From NCBI GenBank assembly GCA_964463145.1, contig CAYXBG010000051.1, positions 1-13,032 on the forward strand: a stretch of 13,032 nucleotides of DNA, given 5' to 3'. A program made the position numbers and the translations under genes. The stretch comes from CAYXBG01 sp964463145. Its GTDB lineage: Bacteria > Acidobacteriota > UBA6911 > RPQK01 > CBDAPI01. The notes beneath the pieces are model-generated. The model worked only from the letters and a program-made list of their open reading frames with translations, had not been told where the DNA came from and made no database searches. Positions 6,644 to 13,032 of the stretch are shown here, piece after piece; positions within the stretch are counted from its first letter, which is position 1; the number at the start of each line of letters is the position of its first letter.

Positions 6644-7708
6644 ATGTGTATGAGTGTTTATGAAAAGCGACTAAAGGCGGACAAGGACCACATTTTGGCC
6701 CAACTAGAAAAAGTGGCCAAAATGATCGATTCAAATCTCAAATCGGCTCATGAAAGTTTTGCCGCTTTGGATCATGAATTGGCCTCCGAGACAATCCTAC
6801 GAGATCATCCAGTCAACAGAGCTATCCGTGCTCTCGATCACGATTGTCACGCCTTCGTCGCTCGTCATTTACCTAGCGCTCAACACCTTCGATTCGTTTC
6901 CTCCGCTCTACGACTGAACATAGAACTCGAGCGCACAGGCGATTATGCTGCCTCGATCGGACGCGAAACAGTCCAACTGGGGCAATTACCAAAAACTGAA
7001 ATCCTAAAGCAGATAGACTCTCTCTCATCTGACAGCAGAGAGCTACTACGAAAAGCAGTAAAGGCCTTTACCTCTGGCTCAGTTGAATTGGCCAACCAGA
7101 CCATAGAAGAAACGAAAAGGCTAGAGCCCCAATTCACAGAATCCTTTCAAGCGTTAACTCGTGAGGAGAATTCTGAACCATTGACCGCCTCCGATCTGAC
7201 AGCAGTTCTGGTCATCCTCAACCGATTTAGTAGGGTCCGTGCACAGGCTAAGAATGTGGCAGAGGAAACGCTTTTTGTAGTGACTGGACAGCCATCTTCT
7301 TCAAAACGTTACCAGGTTCTATTCGTCGATCTGGAGGGACATAGTATCGCACCACTCGCGGCTGCTTACGCTTCCAAAGCTTTCCCGGAGAGTGGAGAAT
7401 ACACGGCAGCAGCGTTATCACCTTTGGGAACAATCAAAAGCAGCATCACCTCAACAGCTTTGGAAAATGGCTTGTCACTGACTAATCCCCAAATTCTTGC
7501 CCTGCAAGATATCGAAGATCTGAGTAAATACTCAGTTATTGTTGTCCTCGAGAAAGGTGTTCGGAGCAAACTCCTCCCGCTTCCTTTCCATTCAATTTTA
7601 CTGCAGCGACAACAGGACCCCAGCGAGCACCCCGATGAACTTCTCAGGAGAATTACTGGCCTCGTGAGCACTCTCATGACCACACTAAGCGGCAACAAGG
7701 CTGGTTGA
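6644..7708 (+). CDS. PhoU-domain protein fused to a degenerate LMW phosphatase/arsenate reductase-like domain
   Basis: The 354-residue protein has two parts. Residues about 8-215 are PhoU-like: the first repeat keeps LERTGDYAAS (E96, D100), while the second, FSRVRAQAKNVAE (195-207), has Ser and Ala where the metal ligands Glu and Asp belong. Residues about 222-350 resemble the low-molecular-weight tyrosine phosphatase/ArsC fold: a beta strand and loop YQVLFVDLEGHSIAP, a middle part with A-L-ENGLSLT and LSKYSVIVVLEKG, and a late QDPSEHPDELLRRI matching the DP acid loop. In the family the loop reads CX5R; here Cys is D229 and Arg is I235, so phosphatase activity is not expected. It may instead be a phosphate-responsive regulator. 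The ATG at 6650 has better spacing to GGA (6639-6641) than the one at 6644. It follows pstS and overlaps pstC by 1 nt. The PhoU half is confident; the second domain is judged by eye. Confidence 0.85.
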   Translation: MCMSVYEKRLKADKDHILAQLEKVAKMIDSNLKSAHESFAALDHELASETILRDHPVNRAIRALDHDCHAFVARHLPSAQHLRFVSSALRLNIELERTGDYAASIGRETVQLGQLPKTEILKQIDSLSSDSRELLRKAVKAFTSGSVELANQTIEETKRLEPQFTESFQALTREENSEPLTASDLTAVLVILNRFSRVRAQAKNVAEETLFVVTGQPSSSKRYQVLFVDLEGHSIAPLAAAYASKAFPESGEYTAAALSPLGTIKSSITSTALENGLSLTNPQILALQDIEDLSKYSVIVVLEKGVRSKLLPLPFHSILLQRQQDPSEHPDELLRRITGLVSTLMTTLSGNKAG

Positions 7709-8628
7709 TGAAAAAACGAAATACCCAGGCCAAAAAAGACCCCGACACCCGAACTTTCGAGTGGTATACAGATAAATTATTTCAGGGATTTGTCTTCGTG
7801 GCAGGTATATCTGGAATTATCTTTGCTCTTGGTATCTTTGTCTTCATCACACGTGAAGGATTAGGCTTTCTGACCACCAGATTTGAGTTTGCCGAATTTT
7901 TTGGCAGTATCAATTGGCGTCCCACATCGGCAAATCCAACCTATGGCACCTTAGCACTAATACTGGGTACAGCGAGCGTGACCGGACTCGCAATGATTGT
8001 CGCTATCCCATTCTCGTTTGGAGCGGCAATATACATCGGTGAATTTGCCACAGGTCGTGTTCGTGAATTACTGAAAGTGTTGGTGGAGCTACTCGCAGCA
8101 ATCCCTTCTGTAGTGTGGGGATTCATCGGACTTAGCCTCATCAACCCTCTTATTATCGACACCTTTGACGTCTCCATCGGTCTGAATGTTCTTAACTCTG
8201 GGATAATACTCGGTTTGATGGCAGCGCCAATCATGACGACCATTGCTGAGGATGCACTGAAGGCAGTCCCTGAAACTTACAGGGAAGCTGCGGTAGCTTT
8301 AGGAGCTACACGTTGGCAGGTGGTCTCAAAAGTAGCCATACCAGCCGCTAAAAAGGGGTTGGTAGCTGCAATGTTATTGGGAGTTGGACGTGGATTCGGG
8401 GAAACAATGGCCGTGTTGATGGCCAGTGGGCACTCTATCAACATCCCAACTAGCCCTTTTGATTCCGTCAGAGCATTAACAGCAACTATTGCAGCAGAAA
8501 TGGGAGAAACTGCCCGAGGTTCTGATCACTACCAGGCTCTTTTTGCTCTGGGCATTCTGCTCTTTGCCGTAACGTTTGTGATCAACATGGCCGCAGACAT
8601 TATTGTCCGGGGGTCTCACCGTAAATAA
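7708..8628 (+). CDS. pstC: Phosphate ABC transporter permease PstC
   Basis: PstC is one of the two inner-membrane subunits forming the phosphate channel with PstA. The 306-residue protein has about six membrane segments (roughly 25-48, 81-110, 123-150, 163-180, 217-240, 278-300). The ABC-importer coupling motif YREAAVALGATRWQVV (191-206) is where an ATPase subunit docks. Conserved PstC stretches include INWRPTSANPTYGTL, LLAAIPSVVWGF and GRGFGETMAVLMASG. The ATG at 7708 is chosen over the preceding TTG at 7705: it overlaps the upstream stop as TGATG, and AAGG (7697-7700) lies 7 nt before it. This gives translational coupling to the PhoU-fusion gene. pstA follows after 2 nt. Confidence 0.95.
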   Translation: MKKRNTQAKKDPDTRTFEWYTDKLFQGFVFVAGISGIIFALGIFVFITREGLGFLTTRFEFAEFFGSINWRPTSANPTYGTLALILGTASVTGLAMIVAIPFSFGAAIYIGEFATGRVRELLKVLVELLAAIPSVVWGFIGLSLINPLIIDTFDVSIGLNVLNSGIILGLMAAPIMTTIAEDALKAVPETYREAAVALGATRWQVVSKVAIPAAKKGLVAAMLLGVGRGFGETMAVLMASGHSINIPTSPFDSVRALTATIAAEMGETARGSDHYQALFALGILLFAVTFVINMAADIIVRGSHRK

Positions 8629-8630
8629 TT

Positions 8631-9500
8631 ATGTTTGAACAGACTCACCTAAATCAACGTAATGATCGCACGCAATCTCTTATGCGGCTTCTCTTTCTCG
8701 TAATGACAATCCTTCTGATAGTACCTGTTGCCCTGATCCTAGGCCTGTTGATCGAACGAGGGGGGGGAGCGCTTTCACGGGAGTTCCTCTCCGCTTGTCC
8801 CCGGGACAGTATGACTGCAGGCGGAACCTTCCCTGCTCTCATAGGAACTATCTGGCTAGTGAGCGTTGCACTCCTGGCATCCGTTCCTGTTGGAGTAGCT
8901 GCTGCTATCTACCTCAGCGAATATGCACGGGATAATCTACTCACACGAGCCATTAACCTAGCAATTATCAACCTGGCAGGAGTACCTTCCATCGTCCACG
9001 CCCTCTTTGGATTTGGCGCATTCGTACTGTTTGCTGATTTCGGGGCCAGTATACTGGCAGCCAGTCTGACACTAGCAGTCATGACACTCCCAGTAGTAAT
9101 CGTCGCAACACGCGAGTCCCTACAGGCTGTACCAAGAGCCTTTAGGGAAGCTTGCTGGACAATGGGTGCTACTCGATGGCAAACCATCCGAAAAGTGGTT
9201 TTACCCAATTCGGGCAGTGGGATTCTGACAGGTATCATTCTTGAGATTTCTCGTACGGCAGGTGAAACCGCACCCATAATGTTTACGGGTGCAGCCTTTT
9301 TCTTGCCTTTTCTTCCCCAGGGCATCTTTGACCAGACCATGGCCCTCTCCTTGCACTTATTTAATATTTCGACCCAGATTCCAAATGTGCCAGAAGAAAT
9401 GCCTTACGGAGTTGCCCTAGTGCTCATCAGTATTGTTCTGATGATGAACGGGTGTTCCATTGCACTCCGAATGTACCTGCGAGGGAACAAGAAGTGGTAA
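8631..9500 (+). CDS. pstA: Phosphate ABC transporter permease PstA
   Basis: PstA is the second channel-forming inner-membrane subunit. The 289-residue protein has about six membrane segments (first about 18-42, last about 258-280). The coupling motif FREACWTMGATRWQTI (171-186) contacts an ATPase subunit. Family stretches include AGGTFPALIGTIWLV, LAGVPSIVHALFGFG and ISRTAGETAPIMFTGAAFF. The coupling regions of PstA and PstC differ after the motif (LPNSGSG against IPAAKKG), which could help each permease choose one of the two unlike ATPases encoded next. The start lies 2 nt after the pstC stop with no clear ribosome-binding site, so coupling is likely. Its end overlaps pstB1. Confidence 0.95.
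   Translation: MFEQTHLNQRNDRTQSLMRLLFLVMTILLIVPVALILGLLIERGGGALSREFLSACPRDSMTAGGTFPALIGTIWLVSVALLASVPVGVAAAIYLSEYARDNLLTRAINLAIINLAGVPSIVHALFGFGAFVLFADFGASILAASLTLAVMTLPVVIVATRESLQAVPRAFREACWTMGATRWQTIRKVVLPNSGSGILTGIILEISRTAGETAPIMFTGAAFFLPFLPQGIFDQTMALSLHLFNISTQIPNVPEEMPYGVALVLISIVLMMNGCSIALRMYLRGNKKW
9481..9486 (+). promoter_or_regulatory. Ribosome-binding site deciding the pstB1 start
   Basis: GAGGGA lies 7 nt before a GTG at 9494, inside the end of pstA. This favours the GTG over the more upstream in-frame GTG at 9452, and gives a protein of the usual PstB length. Confidence 0.6.
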
Positions 9501-10270
9501 GCAAAGAAAACAGCGTTGACGACAAGGTCGTTGTTCGCGATCTTTGTGTATCCTATGAAGAAGTCTCCGCACTTCGAAACGTTAACCTAAGGATTCACAA
9601 TCACGAGATATTCGGTATCATCGGACCCGCCAACAGCGGCAAGACATCTTTTCTGAGAGTACTTAACCGGATGGACGAGTTCGTTCCTGGTATGAGCGTC
9701 TCTGGGGATGTCAACTTCGATGGCCTTAATGTTCGGGAATGGAGAAACTTATACTCTTTGCGCCGAAGGATCGGAGTCGTTTTCCCCTTGCCAGTAGGTC
9801 TCCCACTCAGCATCTATGAAAACGTAGCTCTTTCTCCTCGCCTCTCCGGCATTAAGAAAAAAGGGGAACTAGACGAGATAGTAGAACGCTGTCTTGTCCG
9901 TGCCGCTTTATGGGACGAGGTTAAAGACCGCCTCGATTCCTGGGGCAGCCTTCTCTCCGGTGGTCAACAACAACGGCTTACAATCGCGCGGGCCTTATCT
10001 CAAGATCCTGATCTTCTTCTGCTTGACGAGTTTTCAATCGCAATCGACCCAGTCACCACTATGCGGATAGAGGACATCCTTAAGGAGTTGCGTAAAGAGC
10101 TAACCATAGTGCTAGTCACCAATCTGGTGCAGCAAGCCCGCCGCCTGGCTGACCGTACAGCATTCTTCCTAGGTGGTGACTGTGTTGAGGTAGGCCCGAC
10201 TGAAGATTTTTTTACAGGGTCAGTACAAGATCAGCGTACTAGGCAATTCGTGGAGGGTGTTTTTGGATAA
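9494..10270 (+). CDS. pstB1: PstB-like ATPase 1: keeps LSGGQ, lacks Q-loop Gln and H-loop His
   Basis: This is an ATP-binding subunit of the phosphate transporter, 258 residues from the GTG at 9494 (preceded by GAGGGA). Walker A is GPANSGKTS (44-52), intact as GX4GK[ST] but not the usual GPSGCGKST. The Q-loop is VVFPLPVGLPLSIYENV, with Pro 98 where PstB has Gln. The signature is an intact LSGGQQQRLTIARAL (154-168). Walker B is LLLLDEFSIAIDP, keeping Asp 178 and the catalytic-position Glu 179, but with Phe for the usual Pro. The H-loop is VTNLVQQARRLAD, with Asn 210 (codon AAT at 10121) in place of the switch His. The frame is undamaged along its full length and ends in the family pattern FVEGVFG, so this is a maintained divergent protein. 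It overlaps pstA by 7 bp and pstB2 by 8 bp. Confidence 0.93.
   Translation: MVSKENSVDDKVVVRDLCVSYEEVSALRNVNLRIHNHEIFGIIGPANSGKTSFLRVLNRMDEFVPGMSVSGDVNFDGLNVREWRNLYSLRRRIGVVFPLPVGLPLSIYENVALSPRLSGIKKKGELDEIVERCLVRAALWDEVKDRLDSWGSLLSGGQQQRLTIARALSQDPDLLLLDEFSIAIDPVTTMRIEDILKELRKELTIVLVTNLVQQARRLADRTAFFLGGDCVEVGPTEDFFTGSVQDQRTRQFVEGVFG
10252..10256 (+). promoter_or_regulatory. Ribosome-binding site deciding the pstB2 start
   Basis: GGAGG inside the end of pstB1 abuts a GTG at 10257 with no spacer but lies 6 nt before an in-frame TTG at 10263. Correct spacing favours the TTG start. Confidence 0.6.
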
Positions 10271-11039
10271 ACCACTAGAACCAGCTATCACAACACGAGA
10301 ACTGAATCTCTGGTACGGGTCATTCCAAGCTCTCATCGATGTCAACCTTGAGATTAAGAATGGCTTAATCACCTCCTTAATAGGGCCTTCAGGATGCGGG
10401 AAAACAACCTTCCTTCGCTGCATCAACCGAATCACGGAGAGATTAGACTATGTTCGTACAACGGGACAGATTCATGTATTAGGGCAGGATATCTATTCTC
10501 CTAATGTGGAAATAGTACAGTTACGGAAATCTGTTGGGATGGTTTTCCAACGACCCAACCCTCTCCCTCTCTCCATTCTTGAAAACGTGCTCTTTGGCTA
10601 CCGTCTTCACCATCCGAATCGAGGTCGCTCAGTCCGGGAAGAAGAAGAAATCGCCGAAGATTCCCTGAAGAAAGTTCTGTTGTGGGACTCAGTGAAGGAC
10701 AAGCTACGCGAGCCGGCTATCTCACTTTCATTGGAACAACAACAGAAACTTTGTATTGCCCGCCTACTACCTGTAAAACCCTCTGTAATTCTTCTGGACG
10801 AGCCCTGTTCAGCTCTTGACCCGGAAGCCACTGAAGCAGTGGAGGAGCTACTTTGGAATCTCCGAGAAGACTATACGATACTTATAGTTACACATAATAT
10901 GGCTCAAGCACGCCGAGTCAGTGACGAAAGTATTTTCATGCTTTTGGGCAAAGTGGTCGAGCACTCCATAACCGCAGAGATGTTCGTCACTCCTTCCGCC
11001 AAGGAAACCGCTGATTACATCGAAGGACGCTACGGTTAG
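10263..11039 (+). CDS. pstB2: PstB-like ATPase 2: catalytic motifs intact, LSGGQ replaced by LSLEQ
   Basis: This is the second ATP-binding subunit, 258 residues from TTG 10263 (GGAGG six bases upstream; the GTG at 10257 would add two residues). Walker A is GPSGCGKTT (41-49). The Q-loop is GMVFQRPNPLPLSILENV with Gln 96. Walker B is VILLDEPCSALDP with Asp 179 and Glu 180, and the H-loop is IVTHNMAQARRVSD with His 211. All of these match standard PstB. The signature that normally reads LSGGQQQRLCIAR is LSLEQQQKLCIAR here: both glycines are replaced by Leu 157 and Glu 158 (codons at 10731-10736), which should prevent this subunit from closing an ATP site on its partner. The C-terminus YIEGRYG is typical of PstB. 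It is the last gene of the pst operon; no clear terminator follows. The motif pattern is the complement of that in pstB1. Confidence 0.95.
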   Translation: MDKPLEPAITTRELNLWYGSFQALIDVNLEIKNGLITSLIGPSGCGKTTFLRCINRITERLDYVRTTGQIHVLGQDIYSPNVEIVQLRKSVGMVFQRPNPLPLSILENVLFGYRLHHPNRGRSVREEEEIAEDSLKKVLLWDSVKDKLREPAISLSLEQQQKLCIARLLPVKPSVILLDEPCSALDPEATEAVEELLWNLREDYTILIVTHNMAQARRVSDESIFMLLGKVVEHSITAEMFVTPSAKETADYIEGRYG

Positions 11040-11133
11040 CTGACCGGAGATTCACAGCAAGTTCGGAGAACAGGGTTATATCACCCCCGTACTTCCAGTC
11101 GTGAAGAAGTAAAGCCTTTACACACGAAGATGG

Positions 11134-11145
11134 TCCACTAGTGGA
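11134..11145. repeat. 12-bp perfect palindrome between pstB2 and the zinc-ribbon gene
   Basis: TCCACTAGTGGA is its own reverse complement. It lies about 50 bp upstream of a promoter-like pair. It could be a regulator site or chance; it has no loop or T-run and is not a terminator. Confidence 0.3.
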
Positions 11146-11196
11146 TTAATATCAAGAGACTCGACCTCTAAGGTCCCACAAACCGGTCTAGCGTCC

Positions 11197-11226
11197 TTGA
11201 CAAGCCTGAAAAATAACTCATATATT
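11197..11226 (+). promoter_or_regulatory. Sigma70-type promoter for the fmdB-like/purD/purE operon
   Basis: A perfect minus 35 box TTGACA (11197-11202) and a near-consensus minus 10 box TATATT (11221-11226) are separated by 18 bp. The start would fall near 11233, leaving a leader of about 14 nt that still holds AAAGG (11232-11236) before the ATG at 11247. This suggests housekeeping expression independent of the Pho genes. Confidence 0.6.
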
Positions 11227-11246
11227 GCGTCAAAGGTTTATTATTC

Positions 11247-11564
11247 ATGCCCCTCTACGAATACCAGTGCGAGAAATGTGGACTTGTACACGAGGTCATT
11301 CAGAAATTTTCTGACTCACCTCTGCAGGAGTGCCCCGAATGTACCGGACCCCTACAAAAACTGCTTTCTGCATCGGCTATTCAGTTCAAGGGAAGCGGTT
11401 GGTACGTTACCGACTATGCGGACAAAGGCAGTTCTCAAAGGACCAAGAAATCTGAAGGTAAAGATTCAGGACAATCCTCTTCTGAATCGACCGAAGCCAA
11501 ATCAGGAAAAAAATCTCCGAAGAAAGCTGTGAAATCTTCAACTGAGAAATCAGACTCCAAATAA
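11247..11564 (+). CDS. FmdB-family putative regulatory zinc-ribbon protein
   Basis: The 105-residue protein opens with MPLYEYQCEKCG and carries two Cys pairs, C8-X2-C11 and C29-X2-C32, forming a small zinc ribbon. The following segment SAIQFKGSGWYVTDY is also typical of the FmdB/CxxC_CxxC_SSSS family. Family function is not well established; the name comes from a gene linked to formamidase expression in methylotrophs. From about residue 60 the protein is a low-complexity Lys/Ser/Glu tail, which may be disordered and could bind nucleic acid. AAAGG lies 10 nt before the ATG. purD follows after 43 bp on the same strand, so the genes are likely co-transcribed. Confidence 0.9.
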   Translation: MPLYEYQCEKCGLVHEVIQKFSDSPLQECPECTGPLQKLLSASAIQFKGSGWYVTDYADKGSSQRTKKSEGKDSGQSSSESTEAKSGKKSPKKAVKSSTEKSDSK

Positions 11565-11607
11565 TCACTGATTAGGACAAGGCCATTTCGAAAGGAACGT
11601 TAATACA

Positions 11608-12891
11608 TTGAAGGTTCTCCTGATTGGTTCCGGTGGTCGAGAACATACATTGGCTTGGAAGCTCAAGCAGAGTCCAAGACTCAGTAAACTCTACTGCGCT
11701 CCAGGAAATCCTGGGACTGCAGAGTTAGGTTCAAACATTAATGTAGGGATATCCGACATTGATGGCCTGCTCGCGTTTAGTCAAAAAGAAAAGATTGACT
11801 TGACCGTGGTGGGCCCCGAAGCGCCTCTCGTCAAAGGGATTGTTAATCGCTTCGAACAGGCAGGGCTCCTGATTGCTGGTCCTTCAAATTCTGCCGCCGC
11901 TTTGGAAGGCAGCAAAACTTTCGCTAAAGATTTCATGAAACGCCACAACATACCAACTGCTGCATACAAAATCCTCACCGAATTGGAATCCGCTAAGAAG
12001 ACTCTTAAGTCTGGCCAATTCCAATTCCCATTGGTCATTAAAGCCGATGGACTGGCTGCGGGTAAGGGCGTCTTCATCTGCAACGACCTCTCTGAAGGAT
12101 TACATGCTCTTCAACTGATTATGGAAGAGCGCAAGTTTGGATCTGCAGGGAACAAATTAGTAATCGAGGAATTCCTAGAAGGCGAAGAAGTTTCCTTTAT
12201 GGTCTTCACAGACGGAAAAAGAATCATTCCAATGGTGCCTTCCCAAGATCACAAAGCCATCTTTGATGGAGATCGTGGCCCTAACACCGGAGGTATGGGG
12301 GCCTACTCTGTTGACTGGCTATTGAGCGAAGATATGAAGCAGCAGGTCTTGTCCAAAATCATCCAGCCGACCATCTTGGGCATGGAAAGCGAAGACAATC
12401 CTTTTCGTGGAGTTCTTTATGCTGGATTGAAACTCAGTCCTGATGGGCCAAAAGTGTTGGAATTCAATGTACGATTTGGAGACCCTGAAACCCAGGTACT
12501 CCTGCCACGTATGAGAGGCGACCTTGTTGACGTATTCTCCTCGATAGCAAATGGGGATATCAGTAAATGCTCTGTTGAATGGCATTCGGATGCTGTAGTA
12601 TGCATCGTCTTGGCTTCATCGGGTTACCCCGGAGAATATTCCAAGGGAGCTCCGATTACAGGATTAGGAAAAGCTCATTCGGACTCTAATGTAGTCGTTT
12701 TCCAAGCTGGTACGACTGAATCCTATAAACAACTTATTACCAATGGTGGGCGTGTTCTGGGTGTTACAGCTCGAGCAGCTTCCCTCGAGGAAGCCATTTC
12801 CCGCGCTTACCAGGCAACTGAAAAAATAAAGTTCAAAGGCAAATACCTGCGCACCGATATTGGAGCAAAGGGACTGGCCAAATTGAGGTAA
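11608..12891 (+). CDS. purD: Phosphoribosylamine-glycine ligase (GAR synthetase)
   Basis: PurD joins glycine to 5-phosphoribosylamine using ATP, the second step of de novo purine synthesis, in the cytoplasm. The 427-residue length is normal. The N-terminal domain has MKVLLIGSGGREHTLAW and the family stretch LYCAPGNPGTAE. The ATP-grasp part includes VIKADGLAAGKGV (143-155), GPNTGGMGAYS (224-234) and EFNVRFGDPETQ (285-296). The start is TTG at 11608: MKVLLIGSGGREH begins exactly as in the family, although AAAGGA (11591-11596) is 11 nt away, longer than ideal. purE follows 5 nt after the stop. Confidence 0.97.
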   Translation: MKVLLIGSGGREHTLAWKLKQSPRLSKLYCAPGNPGTAELGSNINVGISDIDGLLAFSQKEKIDLTVVGPEAPLVKGIVNRFEQAGLLIAGPSNSAAALEGSKTFAKDFMKRHNIPTAAYKILTELESAKKTLKSGQFQFPLVIKADGLAAGKGVFICNDLSEGLHALQLIMEERKFGSAGNKLVIEEFLEGEEVSFMVFTDGKRIIPMVPSQDHKAIFDGDRGPNTGGMGAYSVDWLLSEDMKQQVLSKIIQPTILGMESEDNPFRGVLYAGLKLSPDGPKVLEFNVRFGDPETQVLLPRMRGDLVDVFSSIANGDISKCSVEWHSDAVVCIVLASSGYPGEYSKGAPITGLGKAHSDSNVVVFQAGTTESYKQLITNGGRVLGVTARAASLEEAISRAYQATEKIKFKGKYLRTDIGAKGLAKLR

Positions 12892-12896
12892 CACTA

Positions 12897-13032
12897 ATGA
12901 AAAACCCTAAAGTAGCAATTTTGATGGGAAGTAGTTCGGATGCAGATGTCGTGCGTTCCGCTGCTCAAATTCTTGATGATTTCGGGGTCTGCTATGAAAT
13001 GCTCGTTTTGTCGGCACACCGCACACCACACG
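12897..13032 (+). CDS. purE: 5-(carboxyamino)imidazole ribonucleotide mutase, partial (3' end beyond window)
   Basis: The visible 45 residues begin MKNPKVAILMGSSSDADVV and continue through QILDDFGVCYEMLVLSAHRTP. These match the class I PurE N-terminus, including the MGSSSD nucleotide/phosphate-binding motif and the SAHRTP motif. PurE moves the carboxylate of N5-CAIR to carbon 4 in purine synthesis. GAGG (12885-12888) lies 8 nt before the ATG, overlapping the end of purD. The gene runs off the window, so its completeness is unknown. Confidence 0.95.
   Translation, partial: MKNPKVAILMGSSSDADVVRSAAQILDDFGVCYEMLVLSAHRTPH

Noticed and set aside
7366..7698. Open antisense frame opposite the PhoU-fusion gene
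   Set aside because: Low-complexity Ser/Arg/Leu composition with no recognisable domain; best explained as a shadow of the sense gene.
8909..9340. Long open antisense frame opposite pstA
   Set aside because: It lies wholly within a well-supported membrane protein gene, has no family features or ribosome-binding site, and its composition reflects the opposite strand of pstA.
9494..10270. pstB1 as a decaying pseudogene
   Set aside because: The frame is complete, Walker A, LSGGQ and Walker B are kept, spacing and length are normal, and the losses match those in pstB2. Decay would not be expected to be complementary.
11050..11120. Terminator after pstB2 (CTTC/GAAG near 11091-11107)
   Set aside because: Only a 4-bp stem and no following T-run.
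1..13032. Mobile elements, CRISPR arrays, tRNA or rRNA genes
   Set aside because: No transposase-like frames, regularly spaced repeats, flanking inverted repeats or RNA-gene signatures were seen; the genes form ordinary, compact operons.

Overview
The window carries a nearly complete phosphate-starvation (Pho) regulon locus followed by the start of a purine-biosynthesis operon. The organism is a diderm (Gram-negative-type) bacterium. The locus encodes an OprO/OprP-family outer-membrane porin with a signal peptide and a terminal Phe, a PstS with a lipoprotein-type leader, and a two-membrane-segment PhoR. Non-ATG starts (TTG, GTG) are common and the genes are tightly packed. I cannot assign a phylum from this sequence. 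A deep-branching environmental lineage seems more likely than a well-studied enteric or pseudomonad.

Layout. Positions 66-590 (+) hold a small membrane-anchored coiled-coil protein of unknown function. It converges on a leftward block (668-5558, minus strand) read in the order phoR, phoB, OprP-like porin, phoU. A divergent regulatory region (5559-5770) separates this block from a rightward operon (5771-11039): pstS, a PhoU-domain fusion gene, pstC, pstA, and two different adjacent pstB genes. All of these junctions overlap or are separated by only a few bases, except that pstS has its own strong ribosome-binding site. After about 200 bp with a good sigma70-type promoter come a FmdB-type zinc-ribbon gene, purD, and a purE cut off by the window edge.

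How the genes work together. The porin should admit phosphate through the outer membrane. PstS captures it, PstC/PstA form the channel, and the PstB ATPases power uptake. PhoR/PhoB and PhoU sense the uptake state and control transcription. Series of 7-bp TTTAC-like elements repeated every 11 bp lie upstream of both the porin gene and pstS, and are good candidates for PhoB-binding PHO boxes.

Two features are unusual. First, the two PstB proteins have complementary motif losses. PstB1 keeps the LSGGQ signature but has lost the Q-loop Gln (Pro) and the H-loop His (Asn). PstB2 keeps Walker A, Q-loop, Walker B and H-loop but has LSLEQ in place of LSGGQ. A PstB1-PstB2 heterodimer would have one consensus and one degenerate ATP site, the asymmetric design known from some ABC exporters and CFTR, here in a phosphate importer. 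Second, the PhoU homologue inside the pst operon has a degraded second metal-binding repeat. It is fused to a C-terminal domain resembling low-molecular-weight phosphotyrosine phosphatase/arsenate reductase, in which the catalytic Cys and Arg are replaced. A separate, canonical PhoU lies next to the porin gene. Together these suggest a Pst transporter with an asymmetric motor and a dedicated pseudoenzyme-fused regulator.
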